Counted from the first letter of the stretch, positions 37,467 through 49,253 are shown. The stretch is DNA of 64,000 nucleotides from Aerococcus viridans (GCF_001543285.1 NZ_CP014164.1:744001-808000), one strand, 5' to 3'. The notes: generated by a model not told the origin, from the sequence alone. A program made the numbers and translations.

Positions 37467-40400
37467 ATGTTTGTGCCATTACATGTAAATTCAGCCTATT
37501 CCCTATTAACCAGTCCCATGTCTGTTGAGGCATACGTACAGGCAGGGGCGACTGCAGGTTATACCCATTTAGGCTTGGCCGATGTTAATGTCATGTCAGG
37601 CAGCTTGGCATTCGTCCGTGCCTGTGAGCAAAATGGCATCACCCCTTTAATCGGGCTAACCGTCCAGTTTAATATTGACAATGTCAAAGAAGAATTGGTT
37701 GTTTACGCAAAAAACTACGAAGGCTATCAGCATCTGATGGCCCTTTCGTCGTCTTTAAAATTACAAGCAGAAGCCAACCGCCGGGCCATTTACCAAGAAA
37801 TCACCATGCACGCGGATGATTACATTGTAATTTTTTCTGCTATGACCGGGCCACATATGCGGTACTTGAAACAAGGCGATGGTCAGGCAGACTACGACCA
37901 GTTAGAGGAAGAGTTACTTTGGTGGCGACGCCATTTTTCAGATGACCAATTATTCCTAGGTCTTTCAGCCTTGGAGAATGAACAATTCCACGCAAAAGCC
38001 ATCATCGAATTGAGTGAGCAATCAGGGGTTCCATTAGTCGCTATGCCGCACATTCAATATGCAAATCCGGATGACTTCTTCACCCAACAAGTCCTTGAAG
38101 CCATTGACAATAATAAGCCGATGACAGGGATTGATGAGTTGAAGCAAGTGAAAGGGTCCCATGCACTTAGAAATCCAGACCAATGGGCCAAGATGTACCA
38201 AGATCCAGATGATCAAGATTCAGTTTACAAAGACTCCTTGGACCGGTTAGAGGTAGCAGTGAAGGGGATTGATATTGTATTTCCTCAAATTGAAACCTTG
38301 CTGCCCAAATACCCGCTACCGAGTGAATACACGGCTACACCGAAATACCTAAAAGACTTAGCGGAAGCAGGGTTAGTTAAGCGTGTGGCGAACATTACAG
38401 ATGCCTACACCGACCGCTTGGCTTATGAATTGTCGGTCATCCATGATATGGGCTTTGACGATTATTTTTTAATCGTTTGGGATGTGATGAATTATGCCCA
38501 CCAACACCATATTCAAACGGGTCCTGGACGTGGGTCGGCTGCCGGGGCCTTAGTGGCTTACGTCTTAGAAATTACAGACGTTGACCCGATTGCAAACGAC
38601 TTACTATTCGAGCGGTTCTTGAATCCGGATCGGCAGAACATGCCAGACATTGACCTGGATTTCCCGGATAATAAACGGCAAGAAGTGCTCGACTATGTCT
38701 ACCGGAAATACGGGGACAACCATGTAGCACAAATTGCGACCTTTGGGACATTTGGTGCTCGGCAAGCCTTGCGAAATGTCGGTTCTGTTTTTGGGAAAGC
38801 GCAAGTGACCTTATCAGAATGGGCTAATACAGTAGGCAATAATCCTAATTTACCAGCTGAAACACTAACATCAGTCTACGACCAGTCACAGAAATTGCGG
38901 GAATTAATTGAAAACGAAGACCACGGGCAATTGTGGTTTGATACCGCCCGTAAACTAGAAGGTTTACCACGTCACGTTTCCACCCATGCGGCCGGTGTCG
39001 TGATTGCGGACCAACCTTTAACCTTGCATACACCGCTTCAAGCCTCATCCACCCATATTCCAAATACCCAATATACAATGGGGGATGTCGAAGCAGTGGG
39101 CCTACTAAAGGTCGACTTTCTGAGTCTATCCAATTTAACTATTTTGCATGACGGGTTAGCGGCCGTTGGTAAATTAACCAGTAGACCTGTCAAAGCCTTG
39201 GATATTCCATTAGATGATCCAAAGACTTATGAAATCTTCCAACATGCAGATACCAATGGCGTCTTCCAATTTGAATCGGACGGTATTAAGAATGTTTTGA
39301 AACAAGTAGCGCCTACATCCATTGAAGATGTGGTGGCTGTTAATGCCTTGTACCGACCAGGTCCAGTCCAACAAATTCCACATTTTGTGGCCAGAAAGCA
39401 TGGACGTGAAGCTATTGCTTACCCACACCCTGATTTAGCACCAATTTTAGCCCCTACATATGGGATTATGGTCTACCAAGAACAGGTAATGCAGGTGACC
39501 CAAAAAATCGCAGGATTTAGCCTGGGTGAAGCGGATATCTTGCGTCGTGCCATCGGTAAAAAGAAACACGAAACCATTGAAAATGTCCGCAAACAATTTA
39601 TCAGCGGGGCTATTGAAAATGGCTACCAGGAAAGTGTCGCTGTGCAAATTTACGACTATATTGAAGCCTTCGCCAACTATGGTTTTAATAAGTCGCATTC
39701 CTTTGCTTACTCATACTTGGCCTACCAGTTGGCTTGGATCAAGGCCAATTATCCAGTTGCTTTTTATTATGGCAACCTGAAACATACAAGGATATATGAT
39801 AAAAAGGGGAAGAACCTGGTACTCGAAGCGAAAAACCACGGGGTTGAAGTGGTCAATCCAGATATCAACAAGTCATTTTATGGCTTGTCAGTTGTGGACG
39901 ACCACCAATTACAACTCGGCTTAGGGGACATTCGAGGTATTCCTAAGCGTGCAGTAGAAGAAATGATTCAAGCTCGGGAAGCGGAAGGACCATTTAAGGA
40001 CTTTACCGACTTTATCCACCGACTTGGAAAGCTCGCCCTCAAAGAAGACATCTTAGTCAAATTAGCCCAAGCAGGTGCATTGGATAGCTTTGGCTACAAC
40101 CGACGTACCTTACAATTGGAAGCTATCCCTAAGATGATTACCCATGAGCAACTCTTTAAAACAGACAATCAACGCCAAACCTCGCTACTTGGGGATGATG
40201 ACTTGTCAGCCATGTTCGCACCGAAGATTGTTGAAATCGATGAATTTGACCAACACCAATTAATTGAAAATGAAATAGAAACGCTGGGGCAAGCATTATC
40301 GATTAGCCTTTTTGAAGACTATGAAGGTTTTTATCAAACAGGGATTATTGATTACATTGAAAACCTCAAAGAAAATAGCAAAGCCTTTTTCCTAGGGGAG

Positions 40401-40955
40401 GTTATAGCGGTGAAACGAATTACCACTAAGAAAAATCAACCTATGGCCTTTGTGACAGTAAAGGACCAAACGGGGCAGATTTCTGTGACAGCCTTCCCGG
40501 AAGCTTATATCACTTTCGCCAAACATTTAAACCAAGGCAATGCCTTGTTGGTTTACGGAAAGACGCAAAAGCGCAATGATGAATTGCAAGTCGTCTTGAC
40601 TAAGGCTTGGATGTTGGATGAAGATACAAAAGTATATTTAAACAATTTGAGTCAAAAACAAGCAGACATTTCTGGCCAAGCAGATTATGCTGGCGGACAA
40701 AAAAGCCAGCTTGCACAAAGCATCCAAGCCCCAGTTTGTTGGATTCGCGTTGAAGACAAGGCCAAGGCTAGTGCGCTGAAAGCTGGACTACTAGAAGTTG
40801 TTGGGAAATATCCGGGTCAAACCAGGCTTCATTTCACAATTGTGGCGAGTCAGGAAAACTACTGGTTGTCTGAAAAATATGCCATTAAAGTGACGGAGGA
40901 ATCCGTTACAGAATTGGTTGCTGTCTATGGCGAGGGAAATGTGGTTGTAAAATAA
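37467..40955 (+). CDS. dnaE: DNA polymerase III alpha subunit DnaE
   Basis: 1,162 residues. The N-terminal PHP domain (FVPLHVNSAYSLLTSP) is followed by the C-family polymerase palm, with GPGRGSAAGALVAYVL and the catalytic Asp pair in PDIDLDFPD near residue 395, then fingers with RRAIGKKKHE. C-terminal helix-hairpin-helix and OB-fold domains (about 970-1060) follow. In low-GC Gram-positives DnaE is the primer-extending partner of PolC. GAGGAGGTG lies six bases before the ATG. No terminator is seen between queA and dnaE, so ruvA to dnaE may be one transcript. Confidence 0.96.
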   Translation: MFVPLHVNSAYSLLTSPMSVEAYVQAGATAGYTHLGLADVNVMSGSLAFVRACEQNGITPLIGLTVQFNIDNVKEELVVYAKNYEGYQHLMALSSSLKLQAEANRRAIYQEITMHADDYIVIFSAMTGPHMRYLKQGDGQADYDQLEEELLWWRRHFSDDQLFLGLSALENEQFHAKAIIELSEQSGVPLVAMPHIQYANPDDFFTQQVLEAIDNNKPMTGIDELKQVKGSHALRNPDQWAKMYQDPDDQDSVYKDSLDRLEVAVKGIDIVFPQIETLLPKYPLPSEYTATPKYLKDLAEAGLVKRVANITDAYTDRLAYELSVIHDMGFDDYFLIVWDVMNYAHQHHIQTGPGRGSAAGALVAYVLEITDVDPIANDLLFERFLNPDRQNMPDIDLDFPDNKRQEVLDYVYRKYGDNHVAQIATFGTFGARQALRNVGSVFGKAQVTLSEWANTVGNNPNLPAETLTSVYDQSQKLRELIENEDHGQLWFDTARKLEGLPRHVSTHAAGVVIADQPLTLHTPLQASSTHIPNTQYTMGDVEAVGLLKVDFLSLSNLTILHDGLAAVGKLTSRPVKALDIPLDDPKTYEIFQHADTNGVFQFESDGIKNVLKQVAPTSIEDVVAVNALYRPGPVQQIPHFVARKHGREAIAYPHPDLAPILAPTYGIMVYQEQVMQVTQKIAGFSLGEADILRRAIGKKKHETIENVRKQFISGAIENGYQESVAVQIYDYIEAFANYGFNKSHSFAYSYLAYQLAWIKANYPVAFYYGNLKHTRIYDKKGKNLVLEAKNHGVEVVNPDINKSFYGLSVVDDHQLQLGLGDIRGIPKRAVEEMIQAREAEGPFKDFTDFIHRLGKLALKEDILVKLAQAGALDSFGYNRRTLQLEAIPKMITHEQLFKTDNQRQTSLLGDDDLSAMFAPKIVEIDEFDQHQLIENEIETLGQALSISLFEDYEGFYQTGIIDYIENLKENSKAFFLGEVIAVKRITTKKNQPMAFVTVKDQTGQISVTAFPEAYITFAKHLNQGNALLVYGKTQKRNDELQVVLTKAWMLDEDTKVYLNNLSQKQADISGQADYAGGQKSQLAQSIQAPVCWIRVEDKAKASALKAGLLEVVGKYPGQTRLHFTIVASQENYWLSEKYAIKVTEESVTELVAVYGEGNVVVK

Positions 40956-40983
40956 GAAAAATCCTTGTATATCTTTGCACAAA

Positions 40984-41012
40984 TTGATAAAACGTAAGAC
41001 ATTAGCTATGAA
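40984..41012 (+). promoter_or_regulatory. Probable pfkA-pyk promoter
   Basis: TTGATA (40984-40989), 17 bases, TATGAA (41007-41012), 45 bases before the pfkA start. No CcpA-type site is obvious nearby. Confidence 0.5.
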
Positions 41013-41047
41013 AAATGGTAGAATAACACTGTAAATAAATTAATTGA

Positions 41048-42028
<981 letters not shown>

Positions 42029-42058
42029 TTTTTTCTAAGAAAGGATGCATTAATCATT

Positions 42059-43825
42059 ATGGAAAAAAATACCAAGATTGTATGTACCATTGGACCCGCA
42101 TCGGAGTCTGTAGACACTTTAGTTCAACTGATTGAATCAGGTATGAACGTTGCTCGTTTGAACTTCTCTCATGGAGACCACGACGAGCATTTAGCACGTA
42201 TCAACAACATCCGCGAGGCTTCAGAAAAAACTGGTCGCCGCGTTGCAATCTTATTAGACACTAAAGGTCCTGAAATTCGGACAAACAACATGAAAGACCA
42301 CAAACCTGTAACATTGGTTAAAGGTTCTGAAGTTCGCGTATCAATGACAGAAGTTGAGGGTGACGAAACAAAATTCTCAATTACATACACTGAATTGATT
42401 AATGATGTAGAAAAAGGTTCTCATATCTTAATTGATGATGGTTTAGTAGACTTATTAGTAACTGATATTGACACTGCAAATAACGAAATCGTTACTGAAG
42501 TACAAAACACTGGTGTCATCAAAGATAAAAAAGGTGTTAACGTACCGGGCGTTTCTGTTCAATTGCCAGGTATTACTGAAAAAGATGCAAATGATATCCG
42601 TTTCGGTCTAGAAAATGATATTGACTATATCGCAGCGTCATTTGTACGTAAACCAAGTGATGTCCTAGAAATCCGTGAAATCTTAGAAGAAACTGGTAAC
42701 GAATCAGTTCAAATCATCCCTAAAATCGAAAACCAAGAAGGTGTAGATAACTTAGACGATATCTTATCTGTATCTGACGGTTTAATGGTTGCTCGTGGTG
42801 ACTTAGGGGTAGAAATCCCAGCTGAACAAGTACCAGTTGTACAAAAAGACATGATCCGTAAATGTAACTTAGCTGGTAAACCAGTTATTACAGCTACACA
42901 AATGTTAGATTCAATGCAATCTAACCCACGTCCAACTCGTGCAGAAGCATCTGACGTTGCGAACGCAATCTTTGATGGTACTGACGCAATCATGCTTTCA
43001 GGTGAAACTGCTGCCGGTGACTATCCAGTAGAAGCAGTTCAAACAATGAACCGTATTGCATTAGTAAGTGAAGGACGTAAAGAAGCGAAAACTGACATTG
43101 GTTCATTAAAACCAAGTACAGAAGGTGACATGGCAGAAGCAATCAGCCAATCTGTTGCTTACACTGCTCGTAGCTTACGCGTTTCAACAATTGTTGCAGC
43201 GACTGAATCTGGTCACACAGCGAAAATGATTTCTAAATACCGTCCAAGCGCTAAAATCATCGCTTTAACTTTCTCTGAAAGCCAAGCACGTAAATTAGTT
43301 TTAGCATGGGGTGTAGAACCATTTGTTGTTGAAAAACCAGCTTCAACTGACGAAATGATGTCATTAGCAGGTACTGTAGCGAAAGAATCTGGCTACGCTC
43401 AGGATGGTGATACAATTATTATCTCTGCTGGTGTACCAGTTGGTGAAAAAGGTACTACTAACTTGATGAAAATCCAAGTTATTGGTGAAAAATTAGTATC
43501 AGGTTCAGGTATCGGAGAAAAATCTGTTGTTGGTCATGCAGTAGTTGTAGACAACGCCGCAGATGCAGTAGCTAACGTAAAACCTAACTCTGTATTAGTT
43601 GTGAAATCAACTGACAACGACTACAATGAAGCAATTAAAAATGCTGCAGCAGTAGTTGTTGAAAAAGGTGGATTAACAAGCCATGCAGCGGTATTAGGTG
43701 TAGAAAATGGTATTCCAGTTGTTGTAGGTGCAGAAAACGCAACTTCTTCAATTGAAAATGGCCAATTAGTAACAGTTGATGCTCGTCGTGGTATCGTTTA
43801 TAACGGCGCAACTACAACTATCTAA
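42059..43825 (+). CDS. pyk: Pyruvate kinase with C-terminal PEP-utiliser domain
   Basis: 588 residues. The barrel shows [60 protein letters not shown] and TATQMLDSM. After the allosteric C domain comes an extra domain of about 110 residues that ends with the PEP-utiliser signature [11 protein letters not shown] (near residue 540). That extra domain is found in Bacillus-type enzymes and absent from shorter streptococcal ones; its His does not seem to be needed for catalysis in relatives. It makes pyruvate and ATP, and so feeds the pyruvate oxidase encoded in this window. Confidence 0.98.
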   Translation: MEKNTKIVCTIGPASESVDTLVQLIESGMNVARLNFSHGDHDEHLARINNIREASEKTGRRVAILLDTKGPEIRTNNMKDHKPVTLVKGSEVRVSMTEVEGDETKFSITYTELINDVEKGSHILIDDGLVDLLVTDIDTANNEIVTEVQNTGVIKDKKGVNVPGVSVQLPGITEKDANDIRFGLENDIDYIAASFVRKPSDVLEIREILEETGNESVQIIPKIENQEGVDNLDDILSVSDGLMVARGDLGVEIPAEQVPVVQKDMIRKCNLAGKPVITATQMLDSMQSNPRPTRAEASDVANAIFDGTDAIMLSGETAAGDYPVEAVQTMNRIALVSEGRKEAKTDIGSLKPSTEGDMAEAISQSVAYTARSLRVSTIVAATESGHTAKMISKYRPSAKIIALTFSESQARKLVLAWGVEPFVVEKPASTDEMMSLAGTVAKESGYAQDGDTIIISAGVPVGEKGTTNLMKIQVIGEKLVSGSGIGEKSVVGHAVVVDNAADAVANVKPNSVLVVKSTDNDYNEAIKNAAAVVVEKGGLTSHAAVLGVENGIPVVVGAENATSSIENGQLVTVDARRGIVYNGATTTI

Positions 43826-43869
43826 TCTTGCTTAACCTGAGTCACTAAAATCTATTATTCGGACATTTA

Positions 43870-43915
43870 AAAAGTGTTGACTGAGCTTTCTTAGCTTGGT
43901 CAGCACTTTTCTTTT
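43870..43915 (+). terminator. Terminator of pfkA-pyk
   Basis: AAAAGTGTTGAC at 43870-43881 pairs with GTCAGCACTTTT at 43899-43910, with further AGCT pairing inside, followed by T-rich sequence. Confidence 0.85.
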
Positions 43916-44053
43916 TGCAAAAATGATACATTATATTAAATGTTTCGACTGAATCTTCATTATTTTCTAATTTTTGTACAAATATAATTGCCCCTATTGG
44001 AAATAAAGGCTAAAATGAATAAGAGAAATTGAAAAATTAGGAGGAAACAGTAC

Positions 44054-45250
44054 ATGCTACGTTTCATTACAGCTGGCGAATCACATGGTCCATTAGAAAC
44101 TGCGATCATTGAAGGCGTTCCAGCAAACTTACCAATCGATATAGATAAAATCAACGAGAATCTTGCTCGCCGTCAAATGGGTTATGGTGCAGGTAATCGT
44201 ATGAAAATTGAAAAAGATCAAGTGCGCATTACTTCAGGTGTTCGCCATGGATTAACTTTAGGTTCACCAATTACGTTGATTGTTGAAAATAGAGACTTTA
44301 AAAAATGGACTGAAATCATGAGTGCAGAAGATGTAGAAGAGGGTATTAAAAAACGTCGTACTGTACATCATCCACGCCCGGGGCATGCTGACTTAGTTGG
44401 TGGGATCAAATACGGTTTTAAAGACTTACGTAATGTTTTAGAGCGTTCATCTGCTCGTGAAACAACAATGCGTGTAGCTGTTGGTTCTATTGCCCAACAA
44501 ATCTTAGATGGCTTAGATATTGAAATCATCGCTTACGTTAAAGCTTTGGGTGGCGTTGAAGGTAAGGTTAATGCAACAAGTCTTTCTTATGAGGAAATCC
44601 GTCAAACAACGGATGAATCAGAATTAAAAATGATTGACCATTCAATTGAAGAAGAAATCAAAGCGAAAATTGACCAAGCAAAAAAAGATGGCACCACTTT
44701 AGGTGGGGTTATCGAAGTAATCGCAAAAAATGTTCCTGCTGGTTTAGGATCGTACACACACTGGGACAAGAAATTAGACGCTAAATTAGTAGGTGCTATG
44801 GTATCGATTAACGCCTTTAAAGCGGCTGAAGTCGGTGATGGTGTTGAAGTGGCTAGCCGTTTTGGTAACGAATTAATGGATGAAATTGCCTACGACGATA
44901 CACAAGGTTTCTACCGTTTAACCAATCATATGGGTGGTTTTGAAGGTGGTATGACAACTGGTATGCCAATTATTGTCCGTGGATACAAAAAACCAATTCC
45001 AACACAATACCATCCATTACAATCAGTGGATATTTACACCAAAGAACCTTACAAAGCGTCGATTGAACGTTCTGACATTACGGCGGTACCACGTGCAGCC
45101 ATTATTGGTGAGACAGTAATCGCTACTGAATTAGCCCAAGCAATTTTAGAAAAATTCCCACATGATGACTACAATGAATTAGTTAAAGCAGTAAACAACT
45201 ACCGTGAATACGCTAAAAACCCTGACATTTGGCAAAATGAAGGAGAGTAA
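44054..45250 (+). CDS. aroC: Chorismate synthase
   Basis: 398 residues. The family signatures RFITAGESHGP at the N-terminus, GMGYGAGNRMKIE-like RRQMGYGAG, and HHPRPGHADLVG are present, as is the later SRFGNELMDE segment. It removes phosphate from EPSP to give chorismate using reduced FMN. AGGAGG lies eight bases before the ATG. First gene of aroC-aroA-aroK, the last part of the shikimate pathway; aroA follows after seven bases. Confidence 0.97.
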   Translation: MLRFITAGESHGPLETAIIEGVPANLPIDIDKINENLARRQMGYGAGNRMKIEKDQVRITSGVRHGLTLGSPITLIVENRDFKKWTEIMSAEDVEEGIKKRRTVHHPRPGHADLVGGIKYGFKDLRNVLERSSARETTMRVAVGSIAQQILDGLDIEIIAYVKALGGVEGKVNATSLSYEEIRQTTDESELKMIDHSIEEEIKAKIDQAKKDGTTLGGVIEVIAKNVPAGLGSYTHWDKKLDAKLVGAMVSINAFKAAEVGDGVEVASRFGNELMDEIAYDDTQGFYRLTNHMGGFEGGMTTGMPIIVRGYKKPIPTQYHPLQSVDIYTKEPYKASIERSDITAVPRAAIIGETVIATELAQAILEKFPHDDYNELVKAVNNYREYAKNPDIWQNEGE

Positions 45251-45257
45251 GACATCC

Positions 45258-46541
45258 ATGAAAGAATTAATGATTGATGCCAATCCATTAGAAGGGACAA
45301 TAACGATTCCTGGTGATAAATCAATTTCTCACCGGGCGATCATGTTCGCTTCTATTGCTAAAGGCACCACAAAAATTGAAGGCTTTCTACATGCGGAAGA
45401 CTGTATTTCAACTATGAATATCTTCCGTGATTTTGGTGTTCAAATTGATGAAGAAGCAGATGGGTCTGTCATCGTTCACGGTAAGGGTATTGAAGGCTTA
45501 ACAGCACCAAATCATGCCTTAGATGCTGGAAACTCCGGTACGACCATGCGTTTACTGGCAGGACTTTTTTCAGGATTCCCATTTAAAATTAAAATGACTG
45601 GTGACGAATCTCTATCAAAGCGACCAATGAACCGTGTTATGCTACCATTACGTCAAATGGGGGCATCGATATCTGGTTCAGAAGGTAGCGAGTTTGCGCC
45701 TTTGTATATCCAACCAGTTGACCACTTAAATGCCATTGAATATGATATGCCAGTGGCATCTGCCCAAGTAAAATCAGCTATCTTACTGGCAGGTTTATCT
45801 GCTAAAGGTACAACAATTATCCATGAAAAAGAGCGGTCACGTGACCACACTGAAAACATGTTAAAAAACTTTGGCGTTGAACTAAAAGTAGACGATAAAG
45901 ACATCTATCTAGAAGGTGGTCAAAGCTTAACAGCTACGGATATTACAGTCCCAGCAGATATTTCTTCAGCAGCCTTCTTCATTGTTGCTGCACTATTAGT
46001 TAAAGGGTCTAAACTCCACATGCCAAATGTTGGTTTAAATCCAACCCGAGCTGGGATTATTGAAGTCTTGCACAATATGGGTGCCAACATCGAAACAAGC
46101 TTGCATGAAGGAGGCTTGAGCGGTGACTTAACTGTTTCTGCCAGCGACTTAAAAGCAACAGAATTTGGTGGCGACATTATTCCAGCATTAATTGATGAAA
46201 TTCCAATTATCGCTTTAGCGGCTACCCAAGCGGAAGGTCGGACAGTGATTCGCAACGCTGAAGAATTAAAAGTAAAAGAAACTGACCGTATTCAGGTCAC
46301 AGCCAAAGAATTAAATAAAATGGGTGCCAACATCGAAGAAACTAAAGATGGCATGATTATTACTGGTCCAACACCATTGCACGCAGCGGATGTGGATAGT
46401 TACGGTGATCACCGTATTGGTATGATGCTACAAGTTGCTGCTTTATTGGTAAAAGAAGGAACTGTCAACTTGGCTCGCCCTGAAGCAGTCAACATTTCTT
46501 TCCCAAGCTTCTTCGATGACTTAGCCGCTTTAAGCAAGTAA
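45258..46541 (+). CDS. aroA: 3-phosphoshikimate 1-carboxyvinyltransferase (EPSP synthase)
   Basis: 427 residues from the ATG at 45258, which has GGAGAG ten bases upstream; an earlier in-frame start would lie within aroC. Motifs: GDKSISHRAIMFASIA, LDAGNSGTTMRLLAG, SKRPMNRV, SAQVKSAILLAGL and GDHRIGMM. It joins PEP to shikimate 3-phosphate. The GNSGTTMR and GDKSISHR forms contact substrate. The sequence looks like the Gram-positive class of the enzyme. Coupled to aroC and aroK. Confidence 0.96.
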   Translation: MKELMIDANPLEGTITIPGDKSISHRAIMFASIAKGTTKIEGFLHAEDCISTMNIFRDFGVQIDEEADGSVIVHGKGIEGLTAPNHALDAGNSGTTMRLLAGLFSGFPFKIKMTGDESLSKRPMNRVMLPLRQMGASISGSEGSEFAPLYIQPVDHLNAIEYDMPVASAQVKSAILLAGLSAKGTTIIHEKERSRDHTENMLKNFGVELKVDDKDIYLEGGQSLTATDITVPADISSAAFFIVAALLVKGSKLHMPNVGLNPTRAGIIEVLHNMGANIETSLHEGGLSGDLTVSASDLKATEFGGDIIPALIDEIPIIALAATQAEGRTVIRNAEELKVKETDRIQVTAKELNKMGANIEETKDGMIITGPTPLHAADVDSYGDHRIGMMLQVAALLVKEGTVNLARPEAVNISFPSFFDDLAALSK

Positions 46542-46575
46542 GTCACCCAATTGAAAATGGAAGGTTGATCAAAGG

Positions 46576-47100
46576 ATGCCAATCATATTAACAGGATTTA
46601 TGGGTGTCGGAAAGACAACAGTCGGGTGCATTTTGGCCAACAAGTTAGGTGTCCCATTTGTGGATATGGACTTGTATATTGAGACCTGTCGAGGTCAGAC
46701 GATTGCAGAAATATTTGAACAAATTGGAGAATCGGGTTTTAGATTGTTGGAGTTTCAAATCTTGACTGAATTACTAGAGGCTGAAGAAAATGCCGCTTTA
46801 GTGATTTCAACCGGTGGTGGTATTGTGGAAACGGCGGAGTGCCGCCAACTGCTAGCCCAACATGAAAAGGTTTTCTACTTACAAGATACCTTTGAAACCT
46901 CGTGGCAACGGATTAATCGTGGTGGTCCCGGTAACAATGACCGCCCTTTAGTCAATGCCAATAGTAAAAGTCAAATGGCTGCCAAGTATGAACGCCGAAT
47001 TCCTTTATACGAGGAAGCGTCGAATTACCTACTGGATGTTCGTCAAACCGATGCACATGAAACCGCAGAAGTAATTAGGAAAATGTGTGAAACGGAATAA
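46576..47100 (+). CDS. aroK: Shikimate kinase
   Basis: 174 residues. P-loop GFMGVGKTTVG at residues 7-17, the shikimate-binding DMDLYIE and the GGG of VISTGGGIVE, with the lid containing NDRPLV. It phosphorylates shikimate at the 3-position with ATP, one step before aroA. A GGAAGG lies ten bases before the ATG. Last gene of the operon; a strong terminator follows. Confidence 0.94.
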   Translation: MPIILTGFMGVGKTTVGCILANKLGVPFVDMDLYIETCRGQTIAEIFEQIGESGFRLLEFQILTELLEAEENAALVISTGGGIVETAECRQLLAQHEKVFYLQDTFETSWQRINRGGPGNNDRPLVNANSKSQMAAKYERRIPLYEEASNYLLDVRQTDAHETAEVIRKMCETE

Positions 47101-47117
47101 TTAAAATGTACTTGTGT

Positions 47118-47156
47118 AAAAAGGAGGCGTCAGCTTAAGTGTGGGCCTCCTTTTTT
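47118..47156 (+). terminator. Terminator of the aro operon
   Basis: AAAAAGGAGGC pairs with GCCTCCTTTTTT around a 16-base loop, 18 bases after the aroK stop. Confidence 0.85.
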
Positions 47157-47333
47157 CATGCAAAAAAAGGCGTAACAGTGACAACTTATACATTATTTGT
47201 GTAATCGACGTTTACCTTTAGTTGAGAATCGAGTATAATCAGATGTTTGAAGAATGAAGCTGCGGCCAAGTAATTAATAAATATGATACAATGAGGTTAA
47301 CAAGCAAAAGCACCGTTTTAAGGAGAAAAATAT

Positions 47334-48194
47334 ATGAGCGCACAATTAGGTACCGTTACTACAGCGTTGGTAACCGATCAAAATGACAAATTTTATTCAG
47401 TACAAAAAGAAGGTATTACTTACCAGCTTGATAAGAGTGAAGGGGATTACCAATTAGGTGATGCAGTCCAAGGTTTCATTTATGAAAATATGAAACACAC
47501 TAAAATGATGACCACCCAATTGCCTGACGTTCGTCAAGGACGTTATGGTTGGTCGACTGTTACTGCAGTTCGTAAAGACTTGGGGGTCTTTGTAGACATT
47601 GGTTTAGCGGACAAGGAAATTGTGGTTTCTTTAGATGACCTACCAAGTGAAAAACACTTATGGCCGAAAAAAGGCGACCGCTTATTTATCCGTTTAGAAG
47701 TGGATAAAAAAGAACGGATTTGGGGTAAATTAGCTGAAGACCAAGTTTTCCAACAAATTACCAACAAACTATCACCCCAATCAAAATCTTGGACCAACCA
47801 AGAAGTGAAAGGAACCGTCTATCACGCAAAATTAGTGGGGACTTATGTAATTACAGATGACTATTTCCTAGCCTTTATCCATGAAAGTGAACGCTTGGAA
47901 GAACCACATCTAGGACAAGAAGTACAAGGGCGTGTCATCGGTATCGGACAAAATGGGAACTTAAATATGTCCTTGAAGCCATTAGCCCACACGGTAATTT
48001 CTGAGGATGCACAAATGATTTTGGCCTTGTTACAACGCCAACCGAATCATTTCTTGCCATACCACGATAAATCGAATCCAGATGATATCCGTGAATACTT
48101 TGGTATCTCTAAAGCACAATTCAAGCGTGCCTTAGGAAACTTATTGAAGAACGGTCAAGTTGAACAAGTTGAAGGCGGCATCCGTCTTAAATAA
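47334..48194 (+). CDS. cvfB: CvfB-type S1 RNA-binding protein
   Basis: 286 residues. Several S1-like OB folds are seen: GKVTAV-type segment GWSTVTAVRKDLGVFVDIGLADKE (around 75-100), a second from about 150, with GRVIGIGQNGNLNMSLKP, and a C-terminal winged helix (DIREYFGISKAQFKRALGNLL). This is the layout of CvfB/YitL, an RNA-binding protein that affects virulence gene expression in staphylococci. AAGGAG lies six bases before the ATG, and a TGATACAAT extended -10 is at 47284-47292. Confidence 0.88.
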   Translation: MSAQLGTVTTALVTDQNDKFYSVQKEGITYQLDKSEGDYQLGDAVQGFIYENMKHTKMMTTQLPDVRQGRYGWSTVTAVRKDLGVFVDIGLADKEIVVSLDDLPSEKHLWPKKGDRLFIRLEVDKKERIWGKLAEDQVFQQITNKLSPQSKSWTNQEVKGTVYHAKLVGTYVITDDYFLAFIHESERLEEPHLGQEVQGRVIGIGQNGNLNMSLKPLAHTVISEDAQMILALLQRQPNHFLPYHDKSNPDDIREYFGISKAQFKRALGNLLKNGQVEQVEGGIRLK

Positions 48195-48203
48195 TGAGTC
48201 ATT

Positions 48204-48278
48204 AAAGGTTTATCAGCGTAGTTTGATGCATTTCATTTCCTTGAGAAATTACATCACCCATCAAGTAGATAAACCTTT
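48204..48278 (+). ncRNA. Structured intergenic element between cvfB and xerD
   Basis: A perfect 11-base inverted repeat, AAAGGTTTATC (48204-48214) with GATAAACCTTT (48268-48278), encloses a second pairing TTGATG/CATCAA and a small ATTTC/GAAAT hairpin. There is only a weak T run afterwards, so it is not a typical terminator. It ends about 40 bases before the xerD start and could be a leader structure or a weak terminator of cvfB. Confidence 0.45.
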
Positions 48279-48316
48279 GACTATATATGTTTTTGTTAAT
48301 TGAAGAAAGGGTAAGC

Positions 48317-49216
48317 ATGAAGCTAACTGAAGTGATTGAAGATTTTTTAAATACCATGCGTGTAGAAGAAGGGTTGGCAGAAAATTCCATCATCTCCTAC
48401 AAGCAGGAATTAAACCGAATGATGACCTATTTAAATCGACAAGGCATTGAAAAGGTCCAAGTCATTAGTCAGGATACAGTGTTAGACCATTTAAAGTGGA
48501 TGGACGAAGACCATTTGGCCACGTCAACCCGGTCACATTACGTGTCAACCTTGCGTCATTTCTTCCGCTACCTAAAATTGGATGGGGTCATCGAAGACAA
48601 TCCAATGGAGAAGATTTCTTTACCCAAGAAAACCCAACATTTACCAGCTGTTTTAACCTTAGACGAAGTTGATCGGATTTTAGCGACGCCAGATATCACT
48701 AAGCCACTAGGGTTGCGGGATAGAACCTTGCTAGAAACCCTGTATTCAACCGGCATGCGGGTATCTGAAATCATCCATATTAAACTAGAAGATATCCATT
48801 TAGATATGGGCTTTATCCAAACCATTGGTAAAGGGGGTAAAGAAAGACTAGTCCCAATCGGTGAGATGGCAGAAGACTGGATTAACAAGTATCTAACAGA
48901 AGGGCGCCCAAAACTAGTAAAAGATGAAGACGAGACCCAGGGCTATTTATTCGTGAATAACCGGGGTAAACCTTTGTCTAGACAGGGTGTTTGGAAGAAC
49001 TTGAAGAAGATGGTGATGATGGCTCATATCACTAAAGACATCAGTCCCCATACCCTGCGCCATTCCTTTGCTACCCATTTACTTGAAAATGGGGCGGATT
49101 TAAGAGTTGTCCAAGAACTCCTTGGCCACTCTGATATTTCAACAACGCAAATATACACTCATATTCATGCCCAACATATGAAGGATATTTATAATCAAAA
49201 TCATCCGCGGGCATAA
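48317..49216 (+). CDS. xerD: Tyrosine recombinase XerD
   Basis: 299 residues from the ATG at 48317 with GAAAGGG upstream; an in-frame ATG 30 bases earlier lacks a good site. The N-terminal SAM-like DNA-binding domain (about 1-90) is followed by the catalytic domain with Arg in YSTGMRVSE, Lys in GKGGKERLVP, HTLRHSFATHLLENGADLR, and LGHSDISTTQIYTH with the nucleophile Tyr. It resolves chromosome dimers with its partner at dif near the septum, guided by FtsK, which is also in this window. A strong terminator follows. Confidence 0.93.
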   Translation: MKLTEVIEDFLNTMRVEEGLAENSIISYKQELNRMMTYLNRQGIEKVQVISQDTVLDHLKWMDEDHLATSTRSHYVSTLRHFFRYLKLDGVIEDNPMEKISLPKKTQHLPAVLTLDEVDRILATPDITKPLGLRDRTLLETLYSTGMRVSEIIHIKLEDIHLDMGFIQTIGKGGKERLVPIGEMAEDWINKYLTEGRPKLVKDEDETQGYLFVNNRGKPLSRQGVWKNLKKMVMMAHITKDISPHTLRHSFATHLLENGADLRVVQELLGHSDISTTQIYTHIHAQHMKDIYNQNHPRA

Positions 49217-49253
49217 AAATACAAGGAATGTTTGCATAACCACATACTTAATT

